Shown here piece by piece: positions 28,203-36,308 of a stretch of 54,937 nt of DNA. The notes below the pieces were generated by a model that did not search any database, was not told the origin of the DNA, and saw nothing but the letters and a program-made list of their open reading frames with translations. The position numbers were made by a program, and so were the translations under genes. The first letter of the stretch is position 1. Each line of letters starts with the position of its first letter. The stretch is from Chloroflexota bacterium (GTDB taxonomy: Bacteria; Chloroflexota; Anaerolineae; DTLA01), in contig JACIWU010000013.1 in the NCBI GenBank assembly GCA_014360805.1, positions 1 to 54,937 on the forward strand, given 5' to 3'.

Positions 28203-29653
28203 CCCGCGCCTCCGCGCCGCCGGAAATGCAGAATCACTATGTCGCGGAACTCCCGCCGCTCTACCACATCCGCAAAACGCCCCAGATACTGCTCCAGCGC
28301 GTCGTTGTCCGTGTGGCTGACCACGAGCCAGAACTCGGAAACCGTCGCCATCACCGGCGCGACCTTCGGCTCCAGATCCGCGTCGCTCGTGTGCCCGCGC
28401 CACACGGGGTGCAAATCCGCAGGCGTCTGGTAGTAGTGCACCAGCGGCACGCGGATGTCCTCATCCACCAGGAAGATCGTGCCCCCGGCCGGCACGTGCT
28501 GGGTCAAGTACGCGGCAGCGCCTCGCCAATCTTCCTTCTGCGGCACCAAGTACATGACAAGCAGCACCGCCGCGACCCCCGCCAGGTACGGGATCATCAC
28601 CGCCCACCGCAGGAACACGCGCCGAATCTGGCAGAACCCCCTGCCCGCGACGATGGCGAAGGCGGGCGCGAACGGCACCATGTACCGCAACACGAACATC
28701 GGCCTCACCTGGGCCAGCGCGAACGCGACGGTCGCCGGCAGAACCGCGAGCAGCACGGCGCAGGCCCACTCGCGCCCGCCGGCCTGCCACCACGATTCCC
28801 CGCGCCGTCGCGGAGGCGGCACCGCACCCAGCAGCAGGCCCAGCCCGAAGCATCCCGCCCCCAGCCACAAGGCCCACGACCACGGGGGCCGAATCGTGCC
28901 CAGCGCAAAATCCACCGGAAGCAGGAGCAATTGCTTCAGCCCTGGCGTGCCGTACTTCTGGCCGATCCAGGCCCACCATCCCGCGCTCTGCTGGGCAGAG
29001 ATGCCGAGGAACCACGGCACCGCCAGCGCCACAAGCGCGGCGTTGGCGCCCAGCCACGGCCACAGCATCTTTCGCCGCGCCGGCTCCACGATGAGCACCA
29101 CAGCCACCCAGACGTTGACCGCCGCGACGACGAAGATGGAAAAGGTGTGCGTGTACAGCCCCAGGGCCGCGCAGAGGGCGTACATCCCCCATAGCGCGAG
29201 CACACGTCGGCGCTGGACGGCTTCCAGCACGGCCAACACCGCCAGCCAGGCGAAAAGCCCCGCCAGGACGTACATCCGCGCCTCGCGCGAATACCAGATG
29301 TGGAACGGCGAGACCGCGAGGAGTCCCGCCGCCCAGGCCGCAGCGCGCCCGCCGAAAAGCCGCCGCGCCACTCTCAGCACCACCAGCACCGTCGCCACCC
29401 CGAAGAGGACCGACAGCAGGCGGATCACGAACTCTGTCCGGCCCAGGCCCAGCCAGAAGTGCAGCAGGATGTGATACACGTTCTTATCGGTGAACGCGAA
29501 CCCGCCCGGACGCAAGAAGTTCAACAGCGAGAGATCCGCCCCCGCGAACGCCACGCTGTAAGCCTCGTCAAACCACAGGCTCTCGGCCCCCAGCGCGACG
29601 ATGCGAAGCAGCACGGCGATCGCCACCAGTTCCACGACGATCCACCTGTCCAT
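28199..29653 (-). CDS. GT39-like (GT-C) membrane glycosyltransferase
   Basis: The 484-residue protein has LGAESLWFDEAYSVAF near residue 21, the PMT-type acidic loop, NVYHILLHFWLGLG near 58 and SREARMYVLAGLFAWLA near 122. About 11 helices and a short C-terminal domain with EDWRGAAAYLTQHVPAGGTIFLVDE follow. It is a paralogue of the gene at 29732-31207, sharing WRGAAAYL and the SREARMY/SQQARMY motif. It probably uses a polyprenyl-phosphate sugar donor. There is no strong Shine-Dalgarno before the ATG at 29653, so a weaker or more internal start cannot be excluded. Confidence 0.83.
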   Translation of the reverse strand: MDRWIVVELVAIAVLLRIVALGAESLWFDEAYSVAFAGADLSLLNFLRPGGFAFTDKNVYHILLHFWLGLGRTEFVIRLLSVLFGVATVLVVLRVARRLFGGRAAAWAAGLLAVSPFHIWYSREARMYVLAGLFAWLAVLAVLEAVQRRRVLALWGMYALCAALGLYTHTFSIFVVAAVNVWVAVVLIVEPARRKMLWPWLGANAALVALAVPWFLGISAQQSAGWWAWIGQKYGTPGLKQLLLLPVDFALGTIRPPWSWALWLGAGCFGLGLLLGAVPPPRRRGESWWQAGGREWACAVLLAVLPATVAFALAQVRPMFVLRYMVPFAPAFAIVAGRGFCQIRRVFLRWAVMIPYLAGVAAVLLVMYLVPQKEDWRGAAAYLTQHVPAGGTIFLVDEDIRVPLVHYYQTPADLHPVWRGHTSDADLEPKVAPVMATVSEFWLVVSHTDNDALEQYLGRFADVVERREFRDIVILHFRRRGGAG

Positions 29654-29731
29654 AGGGAGGGCCGGCCCCCAATATGAAATCAGCGCATCACGCCGCTGCC
29701 CACGCCAATCCGATAGTTTCAGACGCGCCTC

Positions 29732-31207
29732 CTACGGTGCAGTCAAGATGTACAGCGCCACGCCGATAGGCCCGCGAAACTGCCGCTCGTCCACCCGCGT
29801 GTAGTGCTCGTCCATGAACTGCTTGACCATGCCGCGCGGGTCGCCGTAGTGTCCGATAGACCAGACCAGCCACGCCCGGCGATACCCCTCCACCCCGGGC
29901 CGCACGCTGGATTCCACCTCGTTCGGCGGCAGCGGGACCTTGAACCACGTCCACGCGGGCAGGTCCACGGTGGAATAGTAGCCAAACGGCTTCTCGTTCC
30001 AGCCGGGGTAGAAGACCGCCACGTCGCCATCGGCGGCGCGCTCGGAGACATACGCCGCCGCGCCGCGCCAGTCCTCGGTCTGCAACACGCTGCCCATCTG
30101 CCACAGGCCGAAGGCCATCGCCGCCACGAGCAGCGCCACCGCGACGCGCCGCAGCCACGCCTTCGGCAGCGCGCCCACACCCCCGGCCGCCAGAAGCAGG
30201 TAGCCCGGTAGGAAGGTTACCAGGTACCGCTCCGAGTACAGCGGCTTGACTTGAGAGATAAGCCAGGCCGTCCCCACCGGCACGGCGAGATACACGGCAG
30301 CGAAGAACACCCCCCGGCGCGGCACGCGGTCGGGCCAGCGCAGCCCCGCCCAGATGGCCCAGACGCTCAACCCTGCCAGCAAACCGTATGCCAGCCAGCG
30401 CAGCCAAAACGGGTACAGCGCCCTCACGTTGCCCACGCTGAACCCGACCAGGATATCGGCCAGGGCGCGCAAACCCGGCGTGCCCCCGCGGGCCACCCAG
30501 CCCCCACCGCCGGACGTAACCTGAAACAGCATCGTCGGAGTCCACGGCGCAAACAGCAGCACGCTCGCCCCGACGCCCGCCGCGAACTCGCCCACGTGCC
30601 GCCAGCGGCGCGCCCGCCACGCCTCGTACAGCACGTACACCCCCTGCGCCAGGAACACGAACACCGTGTAGTAGTGCGTGTACAGCGCCGCCGCGCTGGC
30701 GAGCGCGTAGCCCACGGCGAAGCGCGCCCTTCGGGTGTCCAGAAACGCCACCAGGCATAGACTGGACAGGAGCGCCCAGAACCCGAGCCAGGCGTACATC
30801 CGCGCCTGCTGCGAGTACCACACGTGGATGGGCACCAGGGCCAGCAGCGCGCCCGCCGCAAACCCCGTGCGACGGTCAAACAGGCGCGCGCCCAGCGCGT
30901 AGAGCACGACCGTGCTCAACGCGCCCGCCACGGCCGACAAACTGCGCAGCGCCGCTTCGCTCTCGCCGAACACCCGCCAGAAATGCAGCAACAGGTAATA
31001 CAGAGGCGGGTGGATGTCCTTCGCCGTCCACGCGATGACGCCCGCAACCGACTTGCGCGCCAGGAACAGGCTGGTCGCCTCATCCAGCCACAGGCTCTCG
31101 GCCCCGATGCGCCACAATCGCACGCCCAGGGCCAGCAAGAACAATGCCAATGGCGCAATCCATGTTGTCCGAACGATTCTCGTTGCGGTGGCGGGTTGGG
31201 TCTTCAC
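29732..31207 (-). CDS. GT39-like (GT-C) membrane glycosyltransferase
   Basis: The 491-residue protein has IGAESLWLDEATSLFL near residue 34, KDIHPPLYYLLLHFWRVFGESEAALRSLS near 63 (the HPPLYY signature) and YSQQARMYAWLGFWALL near 131. VKPLYSERYLVTFLPGYLLLAAGG and TEDWRGAAAYVSERA follow. Eleven to twelve helices are predicted by eye. It is the paralogue next to 28199-29653, a 78-bp gap away. It is likely a sugar transferase acting at the outer membrane face on lipid-linked or protein acceptors. Confidence 0.85.
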   Translation of the reverse strand: MKTQPATATRIVRTTWIAPLALFLLALGVRLWRIGAESLWLDEATSLFLARKSVAGVIAWTAKDIHPPLYYLLLHFWRVFGESEAALRSLSAVAGALSTVVLYALGARLFDRRTGFAAGALLALVPIHVWYSQQARMYAWLGFWALLSSLCLVAFLDTRRARFAVGYALASAAALYTHYYTVFVFLAQGVYVLYEAWRARRWRHVGEFAAGVGASVLLFAPWTPTMLFQVTSGGGGWVARGGTPGLRALADILVGFSVGNVRALYPFWLRWLAYGLLAGLSVWAIWAGLRWPDRVPRRGVFFAAVYLAVPVGTAWLISQVKPLYSERYLVTFLPGYLLLAAGGVGALPKAWLRRVAVALLVAAMAFGLWQMGSVLQTEDWRGAAAYVSERAADGDVAVFYPGWNEKPFGYYSTVDLPAWTWFKVPLPPNEVESSVRPGVEGYRRAWLVWSIGHYGDPRGMVKQFMDEHYTRVDERQFRGPIGVALYILTAP

Positions 31208-31237
31208 GTTGACCTCGTGTGTGCGTGCTCCTGGTGC

Positions 31238-32230
31238 CTACTCCTGCGGGCGGTTGCCGAAGGACTGGAACGGCGTGGGCTTCCACCACGACCACTCCAC
31301 ACAGTTGCGGCACGAAGGCACGTCGTCCAGTCGGCGCGCCAGGTGTTTGCGGCGCAGTTCCTGCATGGCCGGGCCGTTCCACGCCTTCATCACGCCGCCC
31401 GCCACATTGCCCAGCGGGTACAGGGCATCAAAGTCGCGGTCGCAGCAGACCAGCGTGCCGTCCCAGTAGATGTGGACATGGAACCACAGGTTGGGGCAAT
31501 GCCAGCGTTTGGGGGGCACTTTGGCCTCGGCGGCCCGCAGGCTGGCGATGGCGTCCACCTGATTGCCCCACGAGTCAAAGGGCTTGACGCTCACGCGGTA
31601 CACTCCCGCCTGCCGCCACTGCTTCGTGAACTCCTCCACCTCGGGCAGGGTCGGCTGCATCTCTATGATCTGCACGTTGACCTGGGGCTCCGCGCCGGGC
31701 ACCTGGCGGCGCAGGTCAATGAACCGCTGGATGTTGGCCCGCGTCTGCTCAAAGTCGCCGCGACGGCGGATGGTCTCGTAGGTCTCGGCCGACGCGCCGT
31801 CCAGGCACATATAGATCGTCCCCAGCCCCGCCCGCAGGATCTCCTTGCTGAGGTCCTCCGTGAGCAGCGTGGCGTTGGTGGAAATCTCGGGGCGGATGCC
31901 CTTCTGGCGGGCGTAGGCGATCATGTCGGGCAGTTTCGGATGGAGCAGCGGCTCGCCCCAGATGTGGAGCGTGGTAACCGGCACGTGGCCGGCCATCTCG
32001 TCCACGATGCTCCGGAATAGATCCCAATCCATGTAGCCCCGCTTGCGCTTCATGGTGCCGATGCCGTTGGGGCACATGATGCAATTCAGGTTGCAGGCGT
32101 TGGTGGACTCCAAGTACATGCGGTCGGGATAGTAGGGCAACCGAACCAGGCCGGCCTTGTATCCGAGATACTTGACTAGGGAAGCCGCTCGCTTTCGCAG
32201 GCGGCGGCCCCGCGGAATCCTTATGCCCAT
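31238..32230 (-). CDS. Radical SAM/SPASM-type protein
   Basis: The 330-residue protein has [4Fe-4S] ligands Cys46, Cys50 and Cys53 in ACNLNCIMC, with SRC-type features LHIWGEPLLHPKL, ISTNATLL and MCLDGASAETYETIR. A C-terminal SPASM-like cysteine set includes HCPNLW, TLVCCDRDF and CRNC. SPASM enzymes bind auxiliary clusters and often modify peptides, cofactors or sugars. The ATG at 32230 follows AAGGAAGG. It overlaps the preceding radical SAM gene by 10 bp. It is the only SPASM type among the four radical SAM genes of the window. Confidence 0.87.
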   Translation of the reverse strand: MGIRIPRGRRLRKRAASLVKYLGYKAGLVRLPYYPDRMYLESTNACNLNCIMCPNGIGTMKRKRGYMDWDLFRSIVDEMAGHVPVTTLHIWGEPLLHPKLPDMIAYARQKGIRPEISTNATLLTEDLSKEILRAGLGTIYMCLDGASAETYETIRRRGDFEQTRANIQRFIDLRRQVPGAEPQVNVQIIEMQPTLPEVEEFTKQWRQAGVYRVSVKPFDSWGNQVDAIASLRAAEAKVPPKRWHCPNLWFHVHIYWDGTLVCCDRDFDALYPLGNVAGGVMKAWNGPAMQELRRKHLARRLDDVPSCRNCVEWSWWKPTPFQSFGNRPQE

Positions 32231-33690
32231 GCGTGTTTTCCTTCCTTTCGTAGGGATGCGAAACGCTTGAACAGCCCCAGGCGCATCAGCCTGCGGCCCA
32301 GCGCCCGGATAGGCTTGACGCGCGAGATAGCCCACGCCACAGCGCCCAGGCGCGGGCCGAAAGCCTTCAGGTACCGGCGACGCTGGCGGCTCTCCTCAAA
32401 CCGCCGCCGCGCGATCAGGGCCAGTTTCCCCAGCCGCGAGTCCGACACCTCCGACACGTTCAGGAAAGGCGCGATCTCCTCGGTGTAGGCGTTGTAATAG
32501 TAAGCGCGCGTGAAGTCGGCATTGTAGCGGGTCTCCGGGCGCTTCTTGACCAATTCGTCCCACAGGCGCGTGCCTGGGAATGGCGTCGTGATGCTGAACA
32601 TGGCCTCGTCCAATTCCAGTTCGCAGGCGAAGCGAATCGTCTGCTCCATCGTTTCTTCGGTATCGCCCGGCAGTCCGAGCATGAAGTAGCCCTTGCTGCG
32701 GATTCCGGACTCCGCCGTCCACTTCACGGCCTGGCGCACCTGATCCATGGTGATGTTCTTGCCGGTGGCCGCCAGGACCTGCGGGTTGCCCGACTCAATC
32801 CCGTAGTGGATTTCGCGGCAGCCGGCGCGGTACATCATGGCCAAACTCTCGGGCGTTACGCGGTCCACGCGCCCCAGGCACTGCCAGCGAATGTCCAGGC
32901 CCTCGTCTATGATCATCTGCGAGATGGCCATGAGGCGCTTGGTGTTGATGGTGAACAGGTCATCAATGAAGTAGAAGTTGCGCACGTTGTACTGATTGCG
33001 CAGCAGGCGCAGTTCGTTCACCACGTTCTCGGCGCTCCGCTGGCGGTAGGTACGCCCAACGATGCCCTTGAAGCAGTAACTGCAATTGAAGGGGCAGCCG
33101 CGGCTGGACAGGACGGTCAGCATCTTGCCGCCGTCGGGCGCGGCGAGGGGGTACTTGTCCAGTTCCAGCAGATGGCGCGCGGGCAGCGGCAGCGCGTCCA
33201 GGTCGGCGATGAGCGGGCGCTCTGGCGTGCGCACCACGTCGCCGTCGCGGGCGTAGGCGATGCCGCGAATGCCCGAAAAATCCTCGGCCCCGGCCTCCAG
33301 CGCGGCGATCAGTTCCATCAGCGTCTCCTCGCCCTCGCCGTAGACCACGAAGTCCACGCCCGGATCCGACGCCACGGCCTCCGGGAAGACGGTCGGGTGC
33401 GGCCCGCCCAGAACGATGGGCACCGACGGCAGCGCCTGCTTCAGCAGCGCGATGGCTTCGGTTACGCTGTGGTACCCGCCCGTCATCACCGTGAACCCGA
33501 TGAGCGCGGGCGCGTAGCCCACCACGTCCGCCACGTCCTCCTGTTGTGGGCGGTGGGGATGCAGGCCGAAGTCAAAGATGCGCGCCTCGTGCCCGCCACG
33601 CTCCAGGACTGCCGCCAAGTACGCCAGCCCCAAGGGCGGGTAGTCGGTGATCTTCTCGTGCCACTTCGGCGCAATCAGCGCAACTCTCAA
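32221..33690 (-). CDS. Radical SAM protein with B12-binding-like domain; first gene of the glycan operon
   Basis: The 489-residue protein has a B12-binding-like N-terminal domain (MRVALIAPKW, PPLGLAYLAAVLERGGHEARIFD, LGGPHPTVFPE near 94, YGEGEE near 117). The SAM core has Cys199, Cys203 and Cys206 in GCPFNCSYC and a REIHYGIESGN segment. The start is TTG at 33690 because GAGGAG lies 8 nt before it; longer readings would run back across the leader and hairpin. It is the first gene downstream of the predicted promoter at 33874-33879. Confidence 0.85.
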   Translation of the reverse strand: MRVALIAPKWHEKITDYPPLGLAYLAAVLERGGHEARIFDFGLHPHRPQQEDVADVVGYAPALIGFTVMTGGYHSVTEAIALLKQALPSVPIVLGGPHPTVFPEAVASDPGVDFVVYGEGEETLMELIAALEAGAEDFSGIRGIAYARDGDVVRTPERPLIADLDALPLPARHLLELDKYPLAAPDGGKMLTVLSSRGCPFNCSYCFKGIVGRTYRQRSAENVVNELRLLRNQYNVRNFYFIDDLFTINTKRLMAISQMIIDEGLDIRWQCLGRVDRVTPESLAMMYRAGCREIHYGIESGNPQVLAATGKNITMDQVRQAVKWTAESGIRSKGYFMLGLPGDTEETMEQTIRFACELELDEAMFSITTPFPGTRLWDELVKKRPETRYNADFTRAYYYNAYTEEIAPFLNVSEVSDSRLGKLALIARRRFEESRQRRRYLKAFGPRLGAVAWAISRVKPIRALGRRLMRLGLFKRFASLRKEGKHAWA

Positions 33691-33805
33691 ATCATCATCT
33701 CCTCTGGATTCGGATGTGGAGGAAGGGCAGAAGTGTCGGGCGTTACTGTTCTTTGCACCCCATGTTCGGGCCGCGCATCCCTCGCCATCCCACCTGCACA
33801 ATTAC

Positions 33806-33831
33806 GTCGGCCCCGAGTGCCGGGAGCCGAC
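33806..33831 (-). promoter_or_regulatory. Leader hairpin upstream of the glycan operon
   Basis: GTCGGC-CCCG (33806-33815), a 5-nt loop AGTGC and CGGG-A-GCCGAC (33821-33831) form a 10-bp stem with one bulged base. It lies in the predicted untranslated leader of the 33,690 gene. No T-run follows it on either strand, so it is not an obvious terminator. Confidence 0.5.
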
Positions 33832-33873
33832 GCAGGCAGCGGCCCACTTGTGATGATAGGTCTCCTCATCCCG

Positions 33874-33930
33874 ATTATACACAACCTTGATGAAAAACGG
33901 ATGACAAACCCGTCGGGCGCGCATGACAAA
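33874..33930 (-). promoter_or_regulatory. Promoter with 11-bp-phased PhoB/OmpR-like activator site
   Basis: Read on the minus strand, TTTGTCATGCG (33920-33930), a degenerate 11-mer (33909-33919), TTTGTCATCCG (33898-33908) and TTTTTCATCAA (33887-33897) are consecutive 11-bp units. A 7-bp spacer leads to TATAAT (33879-33874). There is no clear -35 hexamer, as expected for activator-dependent class II promoters. PhoB family proteins bind 11-bp direct repeats (Pho box half-site CTGTCAT). Confidence 0.65.
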
Positions 33931-33970
33931 CTGTTCATGATAACCGACGCCAGGGCGAGGACACGAGACC

Positions 33971-36277
33971 TCACTGTCGGGCGCCCTCGGAGGGCAACGT
34001 GGTGAAGTCCAGCGACAGGTCGCGCCCGCCTTCCAGGCGCTTGGGCAGGACGAACTTGAACACGCTGCCCTGCGGTTCCGCGCCCTCCACCCAGATGCGC
34101 CCGCGGTGATGCTCCACGATGTGCTTGCAGATGCTGAGGCCCAGGCCGGTGCCGCGATAGGGGCGAGTCGCGCCGCTGTCCACCTGGTAGAACCGCTCAA
34201 AGACCTTCTCGCGCTCGGCTGGCGGGATGCCGATGCCCGTATCGGCCACCGAGATGAGCACGCGGTCGCCCAAATCCTCGCCGTGGATAACGATGCGGCC
34301 GCCCGCCGGCGTGAACTTGATGGCGTTGTCCACCAGGTTGGTGAGCACCTGCTCCATGCGAGTCGCGTCGGCCTCCACCGTGGCGAAATCGGCGGGAATC
34401 GTGGACTCCAGCGCGATCTGCGCCTCCTGCGCCTGCGGCGCCAGTTTCTCGGCGACGCGCGCCGCGATGTCGGCGAACGAAATCTCCTCTATGCGCAGCC
34501 GAATCTGCCCCGATTCCAGCCGCGAGAACTCCAGGAGTTCGCTGATGAGATTCTGCAACTGGTCGGTCTGCTCGCGAACCGTAGCCAGAAAGTCGCGCTG
34601 GAGGTCGTTGATCTTGCCCGTCTTGCCCATCAGGATGATGTCCACAAACCCCTTGATGGAGTGGAGCGGCGTCTTCAATTCGTGCGAGACGACGGACAGG
34701 AAATTGGACTTCATCTGCTCCAGTTGCTTCTGGCTGGTGATGTCGCGCAGCACGGTAACGACGCCGCGCGCCTCGCCGGCAGCGCCCGGGACGGTCGTCG
34801 CAAGGGCCTGGTAGATCATCTCCGGGTGCTCGCGGGTCATCGGCACCCGAATCTCGCGGATGACAGGCTTCCCCGGGGCCGCCAGCGCCTCGCGCATCAC
34901 GCCCATCAGTTCGCGGTGGCCCACCGTGTCGGCCAGCGGCTTGCCCAGCGAGGGGGCGTCCTCCACGCCGAAGATGCGCACCGCCACGGGGTTCATCATC
35001 ACCAGGTTCAGGTCGGTGTCGGTAACCAGGACGCCGTCGCCAATACCCTGGAGCACCGCCTCCAACTCGTTGCTCTTCTCCTGCACGCTCCGGTAAATCT
35101 GCTCCGTCTGGCGCTTCTCGCGGGCCAGGTCTTCGTAGAGCCGCGCCTTCTTGACCGCGATGGCCGCCTGGTCGGCAAAGGCCGCCAGAAGGTTCAGGTC
35201 ATCCGGCCCGAATGCGTTGGCCTCGGGGCTGGTGGCGCTGATGGCCCCGATGGCCTTCCCGTCGGACATGAGCGGAACGCTGATGATGGACTGCACGGGC
35301 ATCTGGCCCAGGCGGATGTAGCGGGCATCCTGGCTCACGTCGCCGATGAGCGCCGGCGCCGCGTTGGCCACGACCCAGCCGGCGACGCCCTTGCCCACGG
35401 GGAAGCGAGACCCCCACAGGCTCTGCGCGGGCACGCCCGACGCCGCCAGGGTTACCACCTCGCCCGTCGCCTCGTCCAGCAGCGCGATGGAGCAGCGAGT
35501 GCCCCGCAGCACCTGCGAGGCGTTGGCGACAATCATCCCCAGCAGCGACTCCAGGGCCACCGCCGAGTTGATCGTCTTGATCCCCTCTTGCAGGGAGCGC
35601 AACTGCATGACCCGGTCGCCCAAGTCCGTCGCCGTCCGCTGCAACACCGACGTCTTGCGGCGGAGTTCCTGCCCCTGCTCCTCCAGGGCGTAGTTGAGCC
35701 CGCGCACGAGGCGATACCGGCGCTCCAAGAGCCATGCCACGTACAGCGCCGCCAGCACCATCGCGAACAGGATGAGATACCGCAGCACGAACCCGGGCGA
35801 CAGCAGGAACAAGAGCGATTGAATCTGCAGGTACACGCCGAGGATGTACAGCGGCCCGTAGAGGAACGGCAGGAAGATGAGCCAGTGCGCGAACGGGTAG
35901 CACAGGGCCACTTTCACCGCAAGCACGAAGTAGAGCAGGTAGAGTTCGCTCCCCACGCCGCCGGAGTACGGAATCAGGAACAGGATGGCCAGCGAGTCCA
36001 CGATGGTGGCCGCCGGCACGAGCCAGACGGGAATCCTGTCGCGCCAGGTGCCGTACACCAGCACCGAGATGAGGAACGCGAAGGCCATGAACACCGCCAG
36101 GCCGAGCGCCGCCGCCCGCGGGAACGGCACCTGCTGCGTCGTCCACACGCTGATGGCGCCCACCAGGAACATGCCCCAGCGCAACGGCGCGCCGAACCGC
36201 CGTTCCAGGCGCAACAACCCATCCTTGCGGTAGTGGAGCGTCGGCGGTGGGATGTAGATCGTCGTGGATGCGCTCAT
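33971..36277 (-). CDS. Membrane sensor histidine kinase with GAF and PAS domains
   Basis: The 768-residue protein has about six hydrophobic segments in residues 34-185. A coiled coil (about 190-235) leads to a GAF domain (237-380), a PAS domain (about 400-520) and HisKA with phospho-acceptor His532 in SVVSHELKTPLH. The HATPase domain (to about 745) has NLVDNAIKFTP, DTGIGIPP and GTGLGLSI. It is a full-length two-component kinase that autophosphorylates and then phosphorylates a response regulator. The OmpR/PhoB-type regulator at 45988-46668 is the likely partner, although four other genes separate them. The ATG at 36277 follows GAGGGGGG. What the sensor detects is unknown. Confidence 0.92.
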   Translation of the reverse strand: MSASTTIYIPPPTLHYRKDGLLRLERRFGAPLRWGMFLVGAISVWTTQQVPFPRAAALGLAVFMAFAFLISVLVYGTWRDRIPVWLVPAATIVDSLAILFLIPYSGGVGSELYLLYFVLAVKVALCYPFAHWLIFLPFLYGPLYILGVYLQIQSLLFLLSPGFVLRYLILFAMVLAALYVAWLLERRYRLVRGLNYALEEQGQELRRKTSVLQRTATDLGDRVMQLRSLQEGIKTINSAVALESLLGMIVANASQVLRGTRCSIALLDEATGEVVTLAASGVPAQSLWGSRFPVGKGVAGWVVANAAPALIGDVSQDARYIRLGQMPVQSIISVPLMSDGKAIGAISATSPEANAFGPDDLNLLAAFADQAAIAVKKARLYEDLAREKRQTEQIYRSVQEKSNELEAVLQGIGDGVLVTDTDLNLVMMNPVAVRIFGVEDAPSLGKPLADTVGHRELMGVMREALAAPGKPVIREIRVPMTREHPEMIYQALATTVPGAAGEARGVVTVLRDITSQKQLEQMKSNFLSVVSHELKTPLHSIKGFVDIILMGKTGKINDLQRDFLATVREQTDQLQNLISELLEFSRLESGQIRLRIEEISFADIAARVAEKLAPQAQEAQIALESTIPADFATVEADATRMEQVLTNLVDNAIKFTPAGGRIVIHGEDLGDRVLISVADTGIGIPPAEREKVFERFYQVDSGATRPYRGTGLGLSICKHIVEHHRGRIWVEGAEPQGSVFKFVLPKRLEGGRDLSLDFTTLPSEGARQ

Positions 36278-36308
36278 GGCGAAGCCCCCCTCATCCTCGG
36301 TCGCGCCG

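Noticed and set aside
33806-33831. Leader hairpin as an intrinsic terminator
   Set aside because: No T-run follows the stem on either strand.
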